Made by a program: the position numbers and the translations under genes. Shown in pieces: positions 54,091 to 63,042 of a stretch of DNA of 64,000 nucleotides (positions within the stretch are counted from its first letter, which is position 1; each line of letters begins with the position of its first letter). The stretch is from Clostridia bacterium (lineage in GTDB: Bacteria; Bacillota; Clostridia; Acetivibrionales; JAFADI01), in assembly GCA_026418695.1 (NCBI GenBank), contig JAOAAU010000006.1, positions 1-64,000 of the forward strand, given 5' to 3'. The notes under the pieces were generated by a model. That model did not search any database. It worked only from the letters and a program-made list of their open reading frames with translations, and was not told the origin of the DNA.

Positions 54091-54936
54091 ATGACCAGAA
54101 AACTCATCAGCCAAAGACATCCATTGCTATATTTCCTTGCAGTCTGGTACAAAAGAATCAACCGGTACTTATACTGGTTTTTTGGACCGGACAAATATTC
54201 AAAACAGAGGCTCGATAGCAAGCTTTCTTATTGTATCATGAAACATGAATCCGTACTCATTAAAAAGCTTGGTGCATCGGATATAACCCTTCAATATAAC
54301 AAAGTGAAAAATCTTAGAATCGCAACTGAAAAAATTAACGGCATTTTGATCAAACCTGGTGAAACCTTTTCTTTCTGCAGGTTAGTGGGAAGACCCACTG
54401 TACAGAAAGGGTATCTACCTGGTTTGGAATTATCTTTTGGGGACGCATGCACCGGAATCGGCGGCGGACTGTGCCAGATCGCCAATATGCTCCATTGGCT
54501 TATTTTACACAGTGAATTGACTGTGATTGAAAGACATCATCACAGCTTTGATCCATTTCCGGATGACCACCGTGTTGTGCCTTTCGGGACCGGTGCGACT
54601 CTGTTCTACAATTACGTAGATTTCAGGTTTAAAAACAAAACACCCCATACCTATCAAATCAACTTGTGGTTATCTGAGGAATATCTGGAAGGCGAACTGA
54701 GAATAAATACAGAGCCAGACCATACCTATCAGGTTTTTGAAAAGAACCATCGCTTTTTAAGAGCAAATGGAGAGTTCTACAGGCAAAATGAGATATGGCG
54801 AAGCAGAATATCAAAGAAGGCCATAGATGAAGTTATAAATACAGAACTCATTTTAAAGAACTTTGCGAGGGTGAAGTATATCCCCGAGAGCTATGAGGAA
54901 GCCGGTGAGAGGTCAACAACATCCATGATGGAATAA
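54091..54936 (+). CDS. VanW-family protein
   Basis: This 281-residue protein carries the VanW domain (about 75-210), with motifs KPGETFSFCRLVGRPTVQKGY and GGGLCQIANMLHWL. VanW is an accessory gene of VanB-type glycopeptide resistance, but most VanW homologues in Clostridia lie outside resistance clusters and their role is unknown. There are no vanHAX-type genes here, so resistance should not be inferred. ATG 54079 is in frame; GGGGAG at 54081-54086 favours ATG 54091. Confidence 0.88.
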   Translation: MTRKLISQRHPLLYFLAVWYKRINRYLYWFFGPDKYSKQRLDSKLSYCIMKHESVLIKKLGASDITLQYNKVKNLRIATEKINGILIKPGETFSFCRLVGRPTVQKGYLPGLELSFGDACTGIGGGLCQIANMLHWLILHSELTVIERHHHSFDPFPDDHRVVPFGTGATLFYNYVDFRFKNKTPHTYQINLWLSEEYLEGELRINTEPDHTYQVFEKNHRFLRANGEFYRQNEIWRSRISKKAIDEVINTELILKNFARVKYIPESYEEAGERSTTSMME

Positions 54937-55106
54937 TCTCCGGGAATCAGACTTTTGACATAAATTTTAGTATTTTACAATGTCTATGCTAATTCTGATG
55001 CAAAAAGATCACAGGTTCCTATATAATATTATGCAATCACTACTTCTATAGAGTGAATTGTGATATGGTCGAATAAACCGGATGTTAAGCTGTTGGGGGT
55101 GCAAAA

Positions 55107-56105
55107 GTGGATAAGCTGTTGGATTATCTTAAAAGAGTCAAAAACTTTAGTGGGAGTATACTCGTAGCAAAAGAAGGTCAGATCATTTTAAAAGGCGGAT
55201 ATGGCTTTGCGGATAAGGAAAAAGGGATAAGGAATTCCCCTGAAACCAATTATGGAATTGGATCCATCACGAAGTCAGTCACGGCACTATGCATCATGCA
55301 GCAAGTCGAAAGAGGATCCGTTCAACTAACTGCGAGATTGGAAGATATTCTGCCCGGGATCTATGAAGGAAAAGGGATTACAGTTCACCACCTTTTGAGC
55401 CAGACCTCCGGTATACCGAACTACGTTTATTATAAAGAAATGCAGACCGGTGAAGATTTTTCACCGGATCAGATTCTTGCCCTTGCTACATCAAAACCCT
55501 TAAAATTCAGACCTGGAGAAAAATGGGACTATAGTAACGCCAATTACATGCTTTTGGCTAAAATCATTGAAAAAATCACCGGTATTGAATACAGGCAGTA
55601 TGTGAAGGACTCAGTTTTTTCACCGATAGGGATGGACAAATCCTATTTTGATGGAGATAAGGTTGATAATCTGGCAAAGCACGGGAAGAGTGTTATTGAT
55701 GCAAAACCTAATTTTTTATATGGTGCCGGAGATATTATTTCTAATGTTGAAGATCTGTATCGGTATGATCAGGCACTGAACAAGGAGATATTATTATCGA
55801 ACGAATCCTTGAATAAGATGCAGCAGGCTGCCTACAGCAGCAGTTTTGTCAGTTATGGGTATGGATGGTTTGTCAGGAACACTCATGGACGAAGAAGTAT
55901 CTGCCATGGCGGCTTCCATCCGATCGGCTATACCTCTTATCTGGAAAGGTATCTGGATGATCGTCTGACGATTATTGTGATTTCAAACGAGTTGGAGAAG
56001 TACTCAAACTTTGGGGTGAAATATTTTGGAAGCATCGATGTTGGCCGGGAACTTGCTGCCAAATACTTTGGGCATAAAGTATGGCCTTGGCAAAAGCTGT
56101 ATTAA
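55107..56105 (+). CDS. Serine hydrolase of the beta-lactamase (class C/PBP4*) family
   Basis: This 332-residue protein has the SxxK motif SITK (S53-K56), a YSN motif (DYSNANYM) and an HGG motif (CHGGFHPIG). It lacks an evident signal peptide. Such proteins are usually esterases or D-amino-acid peptidases rather than true beta-lactamases. GTG 55107 follows GGGGG at about 10 bases. Single gene with a terminator at 56138-56174. Confidence 0.9.
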   Translation: MDKLLDYLKRVKNFSGSILVAKEGQIILKGGYGFADKEKGIRNSPETNYGIGSITKSVTALCIMQQVERGSVQLTARLEDILPGIYEGKGITVHHLLSQTSGIPNYVYYKEMQTGEDFSPDQILALATSKPLKFRPGEKWDYSNANYMLLAKIIEKITGIEYRQYVKDSVFSPIGMDKSYFDGDKVDNLAKHGKSVIDAKPNFLYGAGDIISNVEDLYRYDQALNKEILLSNESLNKMQQAAYSSSFVSYGYGWFVRNTHGRRSICHGGFHPIGYTSYLERYLDDRLTIIVISNELEKYSNFGVKYFGSIDVGRELAAKYFGHKVWPWQKLY

Positions 56106-56137
56106 GCCATTATTATCAACCACTTAAGTTGAAATAG

Positions 56138-56174
56138 AAAATCCGGAAAGGAGTTCATACCTTATCCGGATTTT
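56138..56174. terminator. Bidirectional terminator
   Basis: A perfect 10-bp stem (56138-56147 with 56165-56174) with A and T runs lies between the hydrolase gene and the leftward small gene at 56181-56339. Confidence 0.88.
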
Positions 56175-56180
56175 GATATT

Positions 56181-56339
56181 TTATGCAATCAATTTTCTAG
56201 ACTGCTGAACCCTATCAGGCTGCACCTCAGGATCGGGTCTTGAAGGAAGCTCTCTGGCAGGATTGGGTTCCGGTTGTACGATCTCTGGAATTCTTGTGAT
56301 ATCCGGCATTTCGATTCTGGCTGTAAATGCATTTTTCAT
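56181..56339 (-). CDS. Small proline-rich protein (52 residues)
   Basis: This short leftward gene starts at ATG 56339, eight bases after GGAGG, and ends at TAA 56181, next to a terminator. The product is rich in Pro, Glu and Arg (for example QPEPNPARELPSRPDPEVQP) with no helix or cysteine motif. A clear ribosome binding site and terminator support it as real. Function unknown; it is likely disordered. Confidence 0.6.
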   Translation of the reverse strand: MKNAFTARIEMPDITRIPEIVQPEPNPARELPSRPDPEVQPDRVQQSRKLIA

Positions 56340-56517
56340 ATCAATCATCCTCCAAGGGTTTTAATTTAGGATTCGCAAAAACACCTGAAAAGTATACATA
56401 ATAGATATGGAGTTTTAATAGCATTGTGTTTATAATACTCTGTTTTATATCAAGATTATTTGTTAGAATAGAAATGATAAGCTTTCGCAATGCTATATTC
56501 GAAAGGGTTTTGGAATA

Positions 56518-57339
56518 ATGATGGCTGCTTTTGGTTTTACAGATATCCTTGTGCTCTTCTGCATAATGGCGATATGCTTTGGCGCCTGGCGGAAAAAGTC
56601 TCTTGCTGTTTCAGGGGCTGTGACAGCGTTTCTTTTGACATCAGCGCTTTATGTGCTTGGAGGAATTCCGTTCCTGGCACCCTTGCTGGTATTCTTTATT
56701 TCCTCCAGTCTCTTGACCAAGTGGAAAAGCGAAAAAAAGGAGCCGATGGAGAAGCGATTATACGAAAAAAGCGGAACCAGAGACTATGCCCAGGTCTTAG
56801 CCAATGGAGGGGCTGGGCTCCTGATTGCTGTGCTTTATTATATAAACCCTTCCAAGGAAAATGTTTTGGCATTATTTACAGCATTTGCAGCCTGCAATGC
56901 AGATACATGGGCTTCGGAAGTTGGCATTCTGAGTCGATCCAAACCGTTTTCCATCCTCACTCTTAAGCCGGTGCAAAGAGGAATATCCGGTGGAGTATCA
57001 TTCCTGGGGCTATTTGCAAGCTTGTTTGGAGCGGGATTGATCAGTGGGGTTTATGGCTTTTTCATGTTTTTCAAATTCACTTTAACAGAACTTGTTATCA
57101 GTTGCTTTATCATTACGGTTTCGGGCTTTGCAGGCTCATTGATTGACAGCGTATTGGGAGTGACATTACAACCCGCATACCTTGAGCAAGCTTCAGGTAA
57201 ACTTACTGAAAAGAAGTATAATAATGGAACTAAAAATACAAAAGTGAAGGGTTTTGAATTCTTCAGCAATGATATGGTGAACTTTATCAGCTCGCTCGCG
57301 GCGGCTTGCTTAGCATTGATTGTTTTCTCACTGCTGTGA
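56518..57339 (+). CDS. DUF92-family membrane protein
   Basis: This 273-residue integral membrane protein fits DUF92/TMEM19 by the motifs SSSLLTKWKSEKK, ANGGAGLLIAV, NADTWASEVGIL and FAGSLIDSVLGVTLQ. The family function is unsettled; relatives are linked to lipid or isoprenoid-phosphate metabolism. It starts at ATG 56518 (second ATG at 56521) after AAAGGG. mutY follows 25 bp later and is probably co-transcribed. Confidence 0.9.
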   Translation: MMAAFGFTDILVLFCIMAICFGAWRKKSLAVSGAVTAFLLTSALYVLGGIPFLAPLLVFFISSSLLTKWKSEKKEPMEKRLYEKSGTRDYAQVLANGGAGLLIAVLYYINPSKENVLALFTAFAACNADTWASEVGILSRSKPFSILTLKPVQRGISGGVSFLGLFASLFGAGLISGVYGFFMFFKFTLTELVISCFIITVSGFAGSLIDSVLGVTLQPAYLEQASGKLTEKKYNNGTKNTKVKGFEFFSNDMVNFISSLAAACLALIVFSLL

Positions 57340-57364
57340 ATTTAAAACATATTGGAGGATCGCC

Positions 57365-58444
57365 TTGGATAGGTTGAAAGATATAGGACTACATTTGCTG
57401 CATTGGTACAATGAGAATAAAAGAGATCTTCCATGGAGAAAGACAAAGGATCCCTACAAAATATGGATTTCTGAAATCATGCTTCAGCAAACAAGGGTAG
57501 ATACCGTCATTGAATATTATCTCAGGTTTTTGAAGCGCTTTCCTGACGTATTCAAGCTTTCGGAAGCCAGGGAAGAGGACGTCCTGTCTGCATGGAAGGG
57601 TTTGGGCTATTATACACGGGCACGAAACCTGCAGAAGGCAGCCGACTTTATTGTTAAGAACCATGGTGGTGTTTTCCCAAGTACATTTGAGGACATCAGA
57701 AGACTGCCGGGTATTGGGGAGTACACTGCAGGTGCTGTTCTGAGTATTGCATTTAATCAAGAATATCCTGCCGTTGATGGAAATGTCCTTCGGGTTATAT
57801 CTCGTATTGAAGGTTTGGAAGAGGATATCGGGAAAGAAAAAGTGAAGAAGGGCATCGGAGAAATTGTGTTGAAAATGATGCCGGAGGGAAATGCATCAGA
57901 CTTTAACCAAAGTTTGATGGAATTGGGGGCATTGATATGCATACCTGTAAATCCAATATGCAGGGAATGTCCTGTCAATGGATTTTGCATTGCTAATTTG
58001 ACGGAAAGGCAAAATGAGCTTCCGTTTAAAATCAAGAAGGAAAAGAATACTGAACCCATTGAATACTGGGTGGCAGTCATTCAGGACAAGCATCATATTC
58101 TTATGGAATTTCGAAGTAGGGAATCTTTACTTGGTCGAATGTGGGGATTCCCAATGATTGAGAAGAATGAGACCGAGGAGTTTGAAAAACAATTTGAAGA
58201 AAAGTACGGGTTAAAACTCAAAAAGAAAAGCGTTATCGGTACGACGAAGCATGTTTTCACTCATCAGGTATGGAAGATGATAGTGGTGCGATGTGAACTG
58301 GAGGAAAAGCATTCTTTCGCTTCCGAACTTCGATGGATCAGTGAGGAGGAACAAAAGGAATTACCCATTCCAACAGCTTTTCAACGAGTTTTCAAGCTGC
58401 TGGACAATGAAAATGGATGGGAACAGATGGAACTGGAAACTTGA
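57365..58444 (+). CDS. mutY: A/G-specific adenine glycosylase MutY
   Basis: This 359-residue DNA repair enzyme removes adenine mispaired with 8-oxoguanine. It has the catalytic Glu in SEIMLQQTRV, the HhH motif LPGIGEYTAGAV, the catalytic Asp in VDGNVLRV, the [4Fe-4S] pattern C-x6-C-x2-C-x5-C (CIPVNPICRECPVNGFC) and a C-terminal NUDIX-like domain (about 230-350). The frame is open from 57320, but that overlaps the upstream gene; TTGGAGGATC selects TTG 57365. Confidence 0.95.
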   Translation: MDRLKDIGLHLLHWYNENKRDLPWRKTKDPYKIWISEIMLQQTRVDTVIEYYLRFLKRFPDVFKLSEAREEDVLSAWKGLGYYTRARNLQKAADFIVKNHGGVFPSTFEDIRRLPGIGEYTAGAVLSIAFNQEYPAVDGNVLRVISRIEGLEEDIGKEKVKKGIGEIVLKMMPEGNASDFNQSLMELGALICIPVNPICRECPVNGFCIANLTERQNELPFKIKKEKNTEPIEYWVAVIQDKHHILMEFRSRESLLGRMWGFPMIEKNETEEFEKQFEEKYGLKLKKKSVIGTTKHVFTHQVWKMIVVRCELEEKHSFASELRWISEEEQKELPIPTAFQRVFKLLDNENGWEQMELET

Positions 58445-58471
58445 TAACAAGAATTCGGTAGGAAATCATAA

Positions 58472-58500
58472 GACCGGAGAAATATTGATTATCTCCGGTC
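58472..58500. terminator. Hairpin between mutY and the leftward small gene
   Basis: A perfect 9-bp GC-rich stem (58472-58480 with 58492-58500) lies between convergent genes. The T-run is weak on both strands. Confidence 0.6.
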
Positions 58501-58527
58501 CTGAGTTTATTCTGCTCACATTTTAAC

Positions 58528-58719
58528 TTAACGCAGCTTATGTCCCATTTTCACTTTTTTATCTTTGCGTTCTGTCATTCCGGGAGTCCCAAAGCTTTCC
58601 ATCTGGGATTTCTGTGACTTGACTTCTCTTGGAGTCGGCTGACCTCTGTGCTCGGGTATTTCAGTTGCAAACTCTTCAACAGCGAAATCTTTTTTATTTC
58701 GATAGATATCCTTCGACAT
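58528..58719 (-). CDS. Small basic protein of unknown function (63 residues)
   Basis: Leftward gene with AAAGGAG eight bases before ATG 58719; the frame extends further upstream but without a better ribosome binding site. The product is hydrophilic, rich in Lys, Glu, Gln and Arg (FATEIPEHRGQPTPREVKSQ), with no cysteine or membrane segment. It lies 97 bp after the VWA gene on the same strand. I do not recognise a family. Confidence 0.6.
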   Translation of the reverse strand: MSKDIYRNKKDFAVEEFATEIPEHRGQPTPREVKSQKSQMESFGTPGMTERKDKKVKMGHKLR

Positions 58720-58815
58720 GGTTTCTGCTCCTTTGCGTTGGTATATACGATTATTTTTCCTTTGAAAAACGGACTTATTCATGGAGGAACCTGTCATCAG
58801 CAGAAAACGGAAGTT

Positions 58816-61023
58816 TTAATTGCATTTGATCAATTGCACCCATTTTTGCTGTTCAATGATTTTATCGCTGATGGTTTTTTTGCTGAAGGTTAATTTTCCT
58901 CCTATTACCATATTCCTATTCAGTACCTTATCTGTACATGTTTTTGATTTCTCGCCGGTCTCTTCCCAGAGGAAGGGGGATTTGTTGGTGATCGCGGAGG
59001 CGATTCTTACAGAATTGACTTTCAATTCCCGGTTTCTCATTTCATTTCTTACCTGAGTCAGCTCTCGTGAAAGATACTCGTACAAATCCTTATCATCACG
59101 ATGCCGCAGGAATCTCATGTCGGTAATTTCGTCCTTATACTCATTCAAATAGCTTTCCTTTGTTTTTTTCTCGGGAAACTTCAGAATGTCCCAGGTCAAA
59201 AAAACAGCAGGATAGATTTCAAAGGGACTGTCGTTATCCTTTTCGATTGAGGCAGGAGAATAGATGCCTTCAGGATTGATTCTCAAAATTCTTCTGATCT
59301 CCTGTTCTTCCTGGGGTAGTTCGGTGAATGTCAGCTTATCATTTAGTGAGGTGATCTCTTTGATCAACTGATTGATTGCCCACTGCTTGCACTTCAGTTC
59401 GGAGATCCTATACAAGTTTTCTGCGATCTCACTCATGGACATGGATTTCAATACTCTCTTGTTTGTAGATTTAATTCCCTGCAAAGTAATCCGATAAACT
59501 GCTTCAGGGATATAACCGCCTGAATTGTTTTGCTGGAGAATTCCTTCCAACTCAAACTTCTCAAATAATTCTCGGGATAATCTGGCATGAAGGTAAGGGA
59601 CGTTGATATTCCCCGAGTTCACAATGTTGAAATCTCTATAAATGCAGGCTGCTTTTCGAAGACCGCTTGTCTTATCCAAAACCTCCCCATCAAGACGGAC
59701 TTTAATTCCGATATTCAGCTTTTCACTGCCGATAGAAATGCTGGTTACCGGAATCAGTTCTTTTTCAGTCCTTTTGAAAACAATATTGTCCTCGAGCTGC
59801 TTTGAATGTTGGGTTATACGATGATAGGAGGTGTTGGTATCCCAATAGAGCATACTGTCCCTATCTTGGAGAATACTTTGAAGAATCTCCAGGATGCAGA
59901 TCTTCTCTGCGGGAGTTTCAACGATTGGATTCCTTCCTTTAGAAAACCGTTGATTCGGATTTTCAAGAAGATCAGTGATTTGGTTGATGGCATTCCCTTT
60001 TTCCGTAAAGGAATAGCAGTTTTGCACATTCTCAAACAAAGCCAGATCCCCTAAGGCTTTGATGATCAATTCCATGCTGTCCATATCCTCTTCCTGAGCA
60101 TAATACCTGGCAAGGGAATAGTAAAAGCGATCACAGATCTCCGGGTCATTGATGGCCAGGTTGGGATCAAGTTCATAGTTCTCCCCGTCAACTACCAGAG
60201 AAGAGGAATCCCATAGGGCGAAAATATTTCCTGCCGGAAGAAAGTTTCTAACCCTCATGGTGCTTTTTAATATGCTGCTGGATAAATTGAGAATCTTTCC
60301 ATCCCGAGCTTCCAGATCGACAGTCAGCAGTTTTTCCGCATTTACCTTCAGGATGACTTTTAAGATAACTTCCGAGTAATCCTTAATCTCATCAATATGA
60401 ACGACTGTTCCGTTTCCTGCGATTTCAATCAATTCTTTCAAAAAAGCCCGATCGTAATATTGGCCGAACCCGATAGCATTTAAAAAGATTCCTTCATTGC
60501 AGCAGATTTCGGCGATCTTAAAACATTTTTCTCTTTCTGTTTTTTCATTCCAGTGGGTGGGAACAAGACATCCGTCCGTAAACAATGCAATGTGATGCTT
60601 GCTGCAAACGTCTGCCAGGGATTTGCAGATTTTTATGGACTGCTCCAGTGGTTCAGAGATCACCGTCACGGACTTAATATACAGTTCTTCTTCAATGACA
60701 TTCCATACATCTGCCATAGTGTATGACTTTTCGTCACACCGGACGCCCGTGACCACTCTCTTGCTCTGATTGTGGCCTGAATATGTAATAACGGAAACAT
60801 AACTGTCAGGAACAAGCATCAAAGCCTTTAAAGTGGCGATGAGCCTTTCCTTGAGTGTGTTGATGCTGCCGCTCATGCTGCCGGAAACATCAGCGAGAAG
60901 GATGTGGTGATTGGTTTGGCTTTGGATCGGGACCTCAGGTGAAATTACAACAAAACCCACTCTGGCTTTGCGGTTTTCTCCGATCAGCATTTCCCTGCTT
61001 CCTAGATACGTTACACTACTCAT
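58816..61023 (-). CDS. VWA-domain protein, large, unknown function
   Basis: This 735-residue cytoplasmic protein has a von Willebrand A domain near the N-terminus (about 35-215) with an intact MIDAS motif DVSGS (D45, S47, S49) and FTDG at the expected third position. A beta-rich region follows (about 215-300), then a long helical C-terminal part (about 320-735). No transmembrane segment or signal peptide is seen. GGGGGGT precedes the ATG. Similar stand-alone VWA proteins are linked to metal-dependent assembly or to stress or tellurite-type loci, but no such partner lies here. Confidence 0.82.
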   Translation of the reverse strand: MSSVTYLGSREMLIGENRKARVGFVVISPEVPIQSQTNHHILLADVSGSMSGSINTLKERLIATLKALMLVPDSYVSVITYSGHNQSKRVVTGVRCDEKSYTMADVWNVIEEELYIKSVTVISEPLEQSIKICKSLADVCSKHHIALFTDGCLVPTHWNEKTEREKCFKIAEICCNEGIFLNAIGFGQYYDRAFLKELIEIAGNGTVVHIDEIKDYSEVILKVILKVNAEKLLTVDLEARDGKILNLSSSILKSTMRVRNFLPAGNIFALWDSSSLVVDGENYELDPNLAINDPEICDRFYYSLARYYAQEEDMDSMELIIKALGDLALFENVQNCYSFTEKGNAINQITDLLENPNQRFSKGRNPIVETPAEKICILEILQSILQDRDSMLYWDTNTSYHRITQHSKQLEDNIVFKRTEKELIPVTSISIGSEKLNIGIKVRLDGEVLDKTSGLRKAACIYRDFNIVNSGNINVPYLHARLSRELFEKFELEGILQQNNSGGYIPEAVYRITLQGIKSTNKRVLKSMSMSEIAENLYRISELKCKQWAINQLIKEITSLNDKLTFTELPQEEQEIRRILRINPEGIYSPASIEKDNDSPFEIYPAVFLTWDILKFPEKKTKESYLNEYKDEITDMRFLRHRDDKDLYEYLSRELTQVRNEMRNRELKVNSVRIASAITNKSPFLWEETGEKSKTCTDKVLNRNMVIGGKLTFSKKTISDKIIEQQKWVQLIKCN

Positions 61024-61089
61024 TGAACCCCCCTGAAATTCTAATTAAATAAACTACTTAATCTTATGCAGACAGGATTCTACTTTTGC

Positions 61090-61109
61090 CAAAGTTTGGG
61101 CAAACTTTG
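61090..61109. promoter_or_regulatory. Operator-like palindrome between divergent genes
   Basis: A perfect inverted repeat (CAAAGTTT-GGGC-AAACTTTG, 61090-61097 with 61102-61109) lies midway between the VWA gene (leftward) and the SymE-like gene (rightward). It could bind a dimeric regulator of one or both. Confidence 0.45.
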
Positions 61110-61233
61110 ATGAAATTTATACAGCTTGGCACGCATATAATTAAACTACAGCCATATTTGAGCATAAGGTAAGAAAAACAAGTACAAAGTGACAAAAGTA
61201 AAACAAAGATTGGATCAATATAAAGGGGGATCT

Positions 61234-61401
61234 ATGGTTAGAATTTCTGAAGTAATGCGTTATTGGATGGAAGAAGATTGCCCGCTGATTGCGATTTCAG
61301 GGGAGTGGCTCCGGGAATTTGGGTTTGATATCGGAGGCAGGATTATTGTCGATGTTACGACGGGGAGAATTATTATCAAGCCTGTCGATACAGAGGAATA
61401 A
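61234..61401 (+). CDS. SymE-like small protein
   Basis: This 55-residue protein contains the SymE-type core ISGEWLREFGFDIGGRIIVDVTTGRIIIKPV, an AbrB-like swapped-hairpin fold. SymE proteins act as type I toxins or nucleoid-binding proteins. AAAGGGGG just upstream selects ATG 61234, although the frame opens at GTG 61189. It diverges from the VWA gene. An antisense RNA partner, as in SymR, was not identified. Confidence 0.7.
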   Translation: MVRISEVMRYWMEEDCPLIAISGEWLREFGFDIGGRIIVDVTTGRIIIKPVDTEE

Positions 61402-61570
61402 CAGGAAATTCAGCGAAGGAAAATGGCCGTTTAATGTTCACCTGTAAAGCAATACCTGGGAAAAGGCAGCAAAATACGGGAAGTATCTGAAGCATGTTAT
61501 AACAATCGTAAGGGGAAGAGTGTAGAGAAAGGAAGGGAACCAGGAAAGAAGATTTTGCATGAAATACAGA

Positions 61571-61602
61571 AAGGCTGAGATCTATGTAAAGATCTCAGCC
61601 TT
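61571..61602 (-). terminator. Terminator of the MATE gene
   Basis: A 13-bp perfect stem (61571-61583 with 61590-61602) is followed on the minus strand by T-rich sequence, just past the MATE stop. Confidence 0.88.
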
Positions 61603-61605
61603 CAT

Positions 61606-63021
61606 CTATGATACGGGGATGGTCGATTCGGTTTTGACAGGTTCGTTGTTGATATCGTGGACCAGGTTGTTAATCCATTTCCTGGATACTACTCGCTTAA
61701 AGCAAAGGATAAACTTGAAAAGTTCCTGAAGTGTAACCGCTGCAAAGACCCAATGGACCTGAAGGTGAAGGACCATTCCCGAAATGATGGCCAGCGGAAG
61801 ACCGATGAGCCATACCGCAATCGTATCCATGATAATGCAGAAGTTGATGTCTCCGCCGCTTCGCATGATCCCTACCACGGAAACCATATTGAATACATCC
61901 AGCACGATGGCGAAGCCGAAAATGAGGAGGATGTTGTTCGCACCTTGAATAACCTCCTGAGATACGTTATAAGGCGAAAGAACGACTGACCGCAAAAGAA
62001 TGACCAGAGATCCGGTGATGATTCCTAAGCCGACAGCGATTTTAAGAAACTTCTTAGCGTATCTATATGCTGTATGAGGGGAATCAGCACCAATCTGATT
62101 GCCCACCATGATCAGGCAGGCATTGCCAACCCCTACAAACAAAACAAACGCAAGCTGACGGATCGTATTGACGATGTTGATGGAAGCTGCGGCTTCCGTT
62201 CCGATCCGGGCGTAAACGATCATGTAGACGGTCATCCCTACGGCCCAAATAACATCTTTAAAAATTACAGCGCTGGAGGTGGTCATAAAACGCTTCACTA
62301 AACTAATGGGGATATCAAAGAGTTCTTTAATTTTAGCAGCAACGATCTCGTTCTTTGCATAGACAAAGACTAATAGAATAATCACTTCTATCACCCGGGC
62401 AATGAGTGTGGCTGTTGCAGAACCCGCTACACCGAGGGCAGGAAACCCGAATTTGCCGAAAATAAGCATATAGTTCAAAACCGTATTGATAATGAGCGCA
62501 GCAATACTTGTAATCATCGGTACGGTCACTCTTTCGGTGGTTCTCAATGCAGTGGCGTAGCAGGAGGAAACTGCCATCAGTATATAACTGAAGGATATAA
62601 TTCTGAGGAAACTGCTGCCGGATGCGATGACTTCCGGATCTTTGGAAAAAACGGCCAGTACTTTTTCCGGAAAAAGGTAACCGACCAGGAAGAACAGCAT
62701 GGCGGAGGAAATTGCTAAAATCAGGCTAAGACCAAGGATCTTTTTAATATTGGAGATATTTCGGCTTCCCCAGAACTGTGATAAAAAAATAGCGGAAGCT
62801 CCGTTTACCCCAAGGAGGATCAGGTTTAAGATAAAGAAGAACTGATTGGCCAGGCCTACTCCCGCGATACTGGCATCCCCAAGCTGGCCGACCATGATAT
62901 TGTCAACGAGGTTGAGAGAAGCCGCCATGAAGCTTTGCATGGCAATAGGTATGGAGATTCTGAAGAAATTACTATAAAATTCATTATCTAAATGCAATGA
63001 TGAAGTCGACAAATTTTTCAT
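61606..63021 (-). CDS. MATE-family efflux transporter
   Basis: This 471-residue membrane protein has twelve hydrophobic helices and the MATE motifs SLNLVDNIMVGQLGDASIAG and GVNGASAIFLSQFWG. MATE proteins export cationic drugs or metabolites by sodium or proton exchange. AAAGGA precedes ATG 63021. It lies 21 bp downstream of the leftward partial gene, so they are probably co-transcribed. Confidence 0.92.
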   Translation of the reverse strand: MKNLSTSSLHLDNEFYSNFFRISIPIAMQSFMAASLNLVDNIMVGQLGDASIAGVGLANQFFFILNLILLGVNGASAIFLSQFWGSRNISNIKKILGLSLILAISSAMLFFLVGYLFPEKVLAVFSKDPEVIASGSSFLRIISFSYILMAVSSCYATALRTTERVTVPMITSIAALIINTVLNYMLIFGKFGFPALGVAGSATATLIARVIEVIILLVFVYAKNEIVAAKIKELFDIPISLVKRFMTTSSAVIFKDVIWAVGMTVYMIVYARIGTEAAASINIVNTIRQLAFVLFVGVGNACLIMVGNQIGADSPHTAYRYAKKFLKIAVGLGIITGSLVILLRSVVLSPYNVSQEVIQGANNILLIFGFAIVLDVFNMVSVVGIMRSGGDINFCIIMDTIAVWLIGLPLAIISGMVLHLQVHWVFAAVTLQELFKFILCFKRVVSRKWINNLVHDINNEPVKTESTIPVS

Positions 63022-63042
63022 AATTCTATCCTTTATGACAAA

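Noticed and set aside
54091-54936. Vancomycin resistance from VanW
   Set aside because: No vanHAX, vanY or vanRS-type cluster is present, and lone VanW proteins are common in Clostridia.
55107-56105. A true beta-lactamase
   Set aside because: The motifs fit the wider serine hydrolase family, there is no export signal, and no resistance context is seen.
61122-61141. A second sigma-54 promoter (TGGCACG near 61127)
   Set aside because: The -24-like hexamer is there, but the -12 TTGC element is missing at the required spacing; the AT-rich bases look like a chance match.
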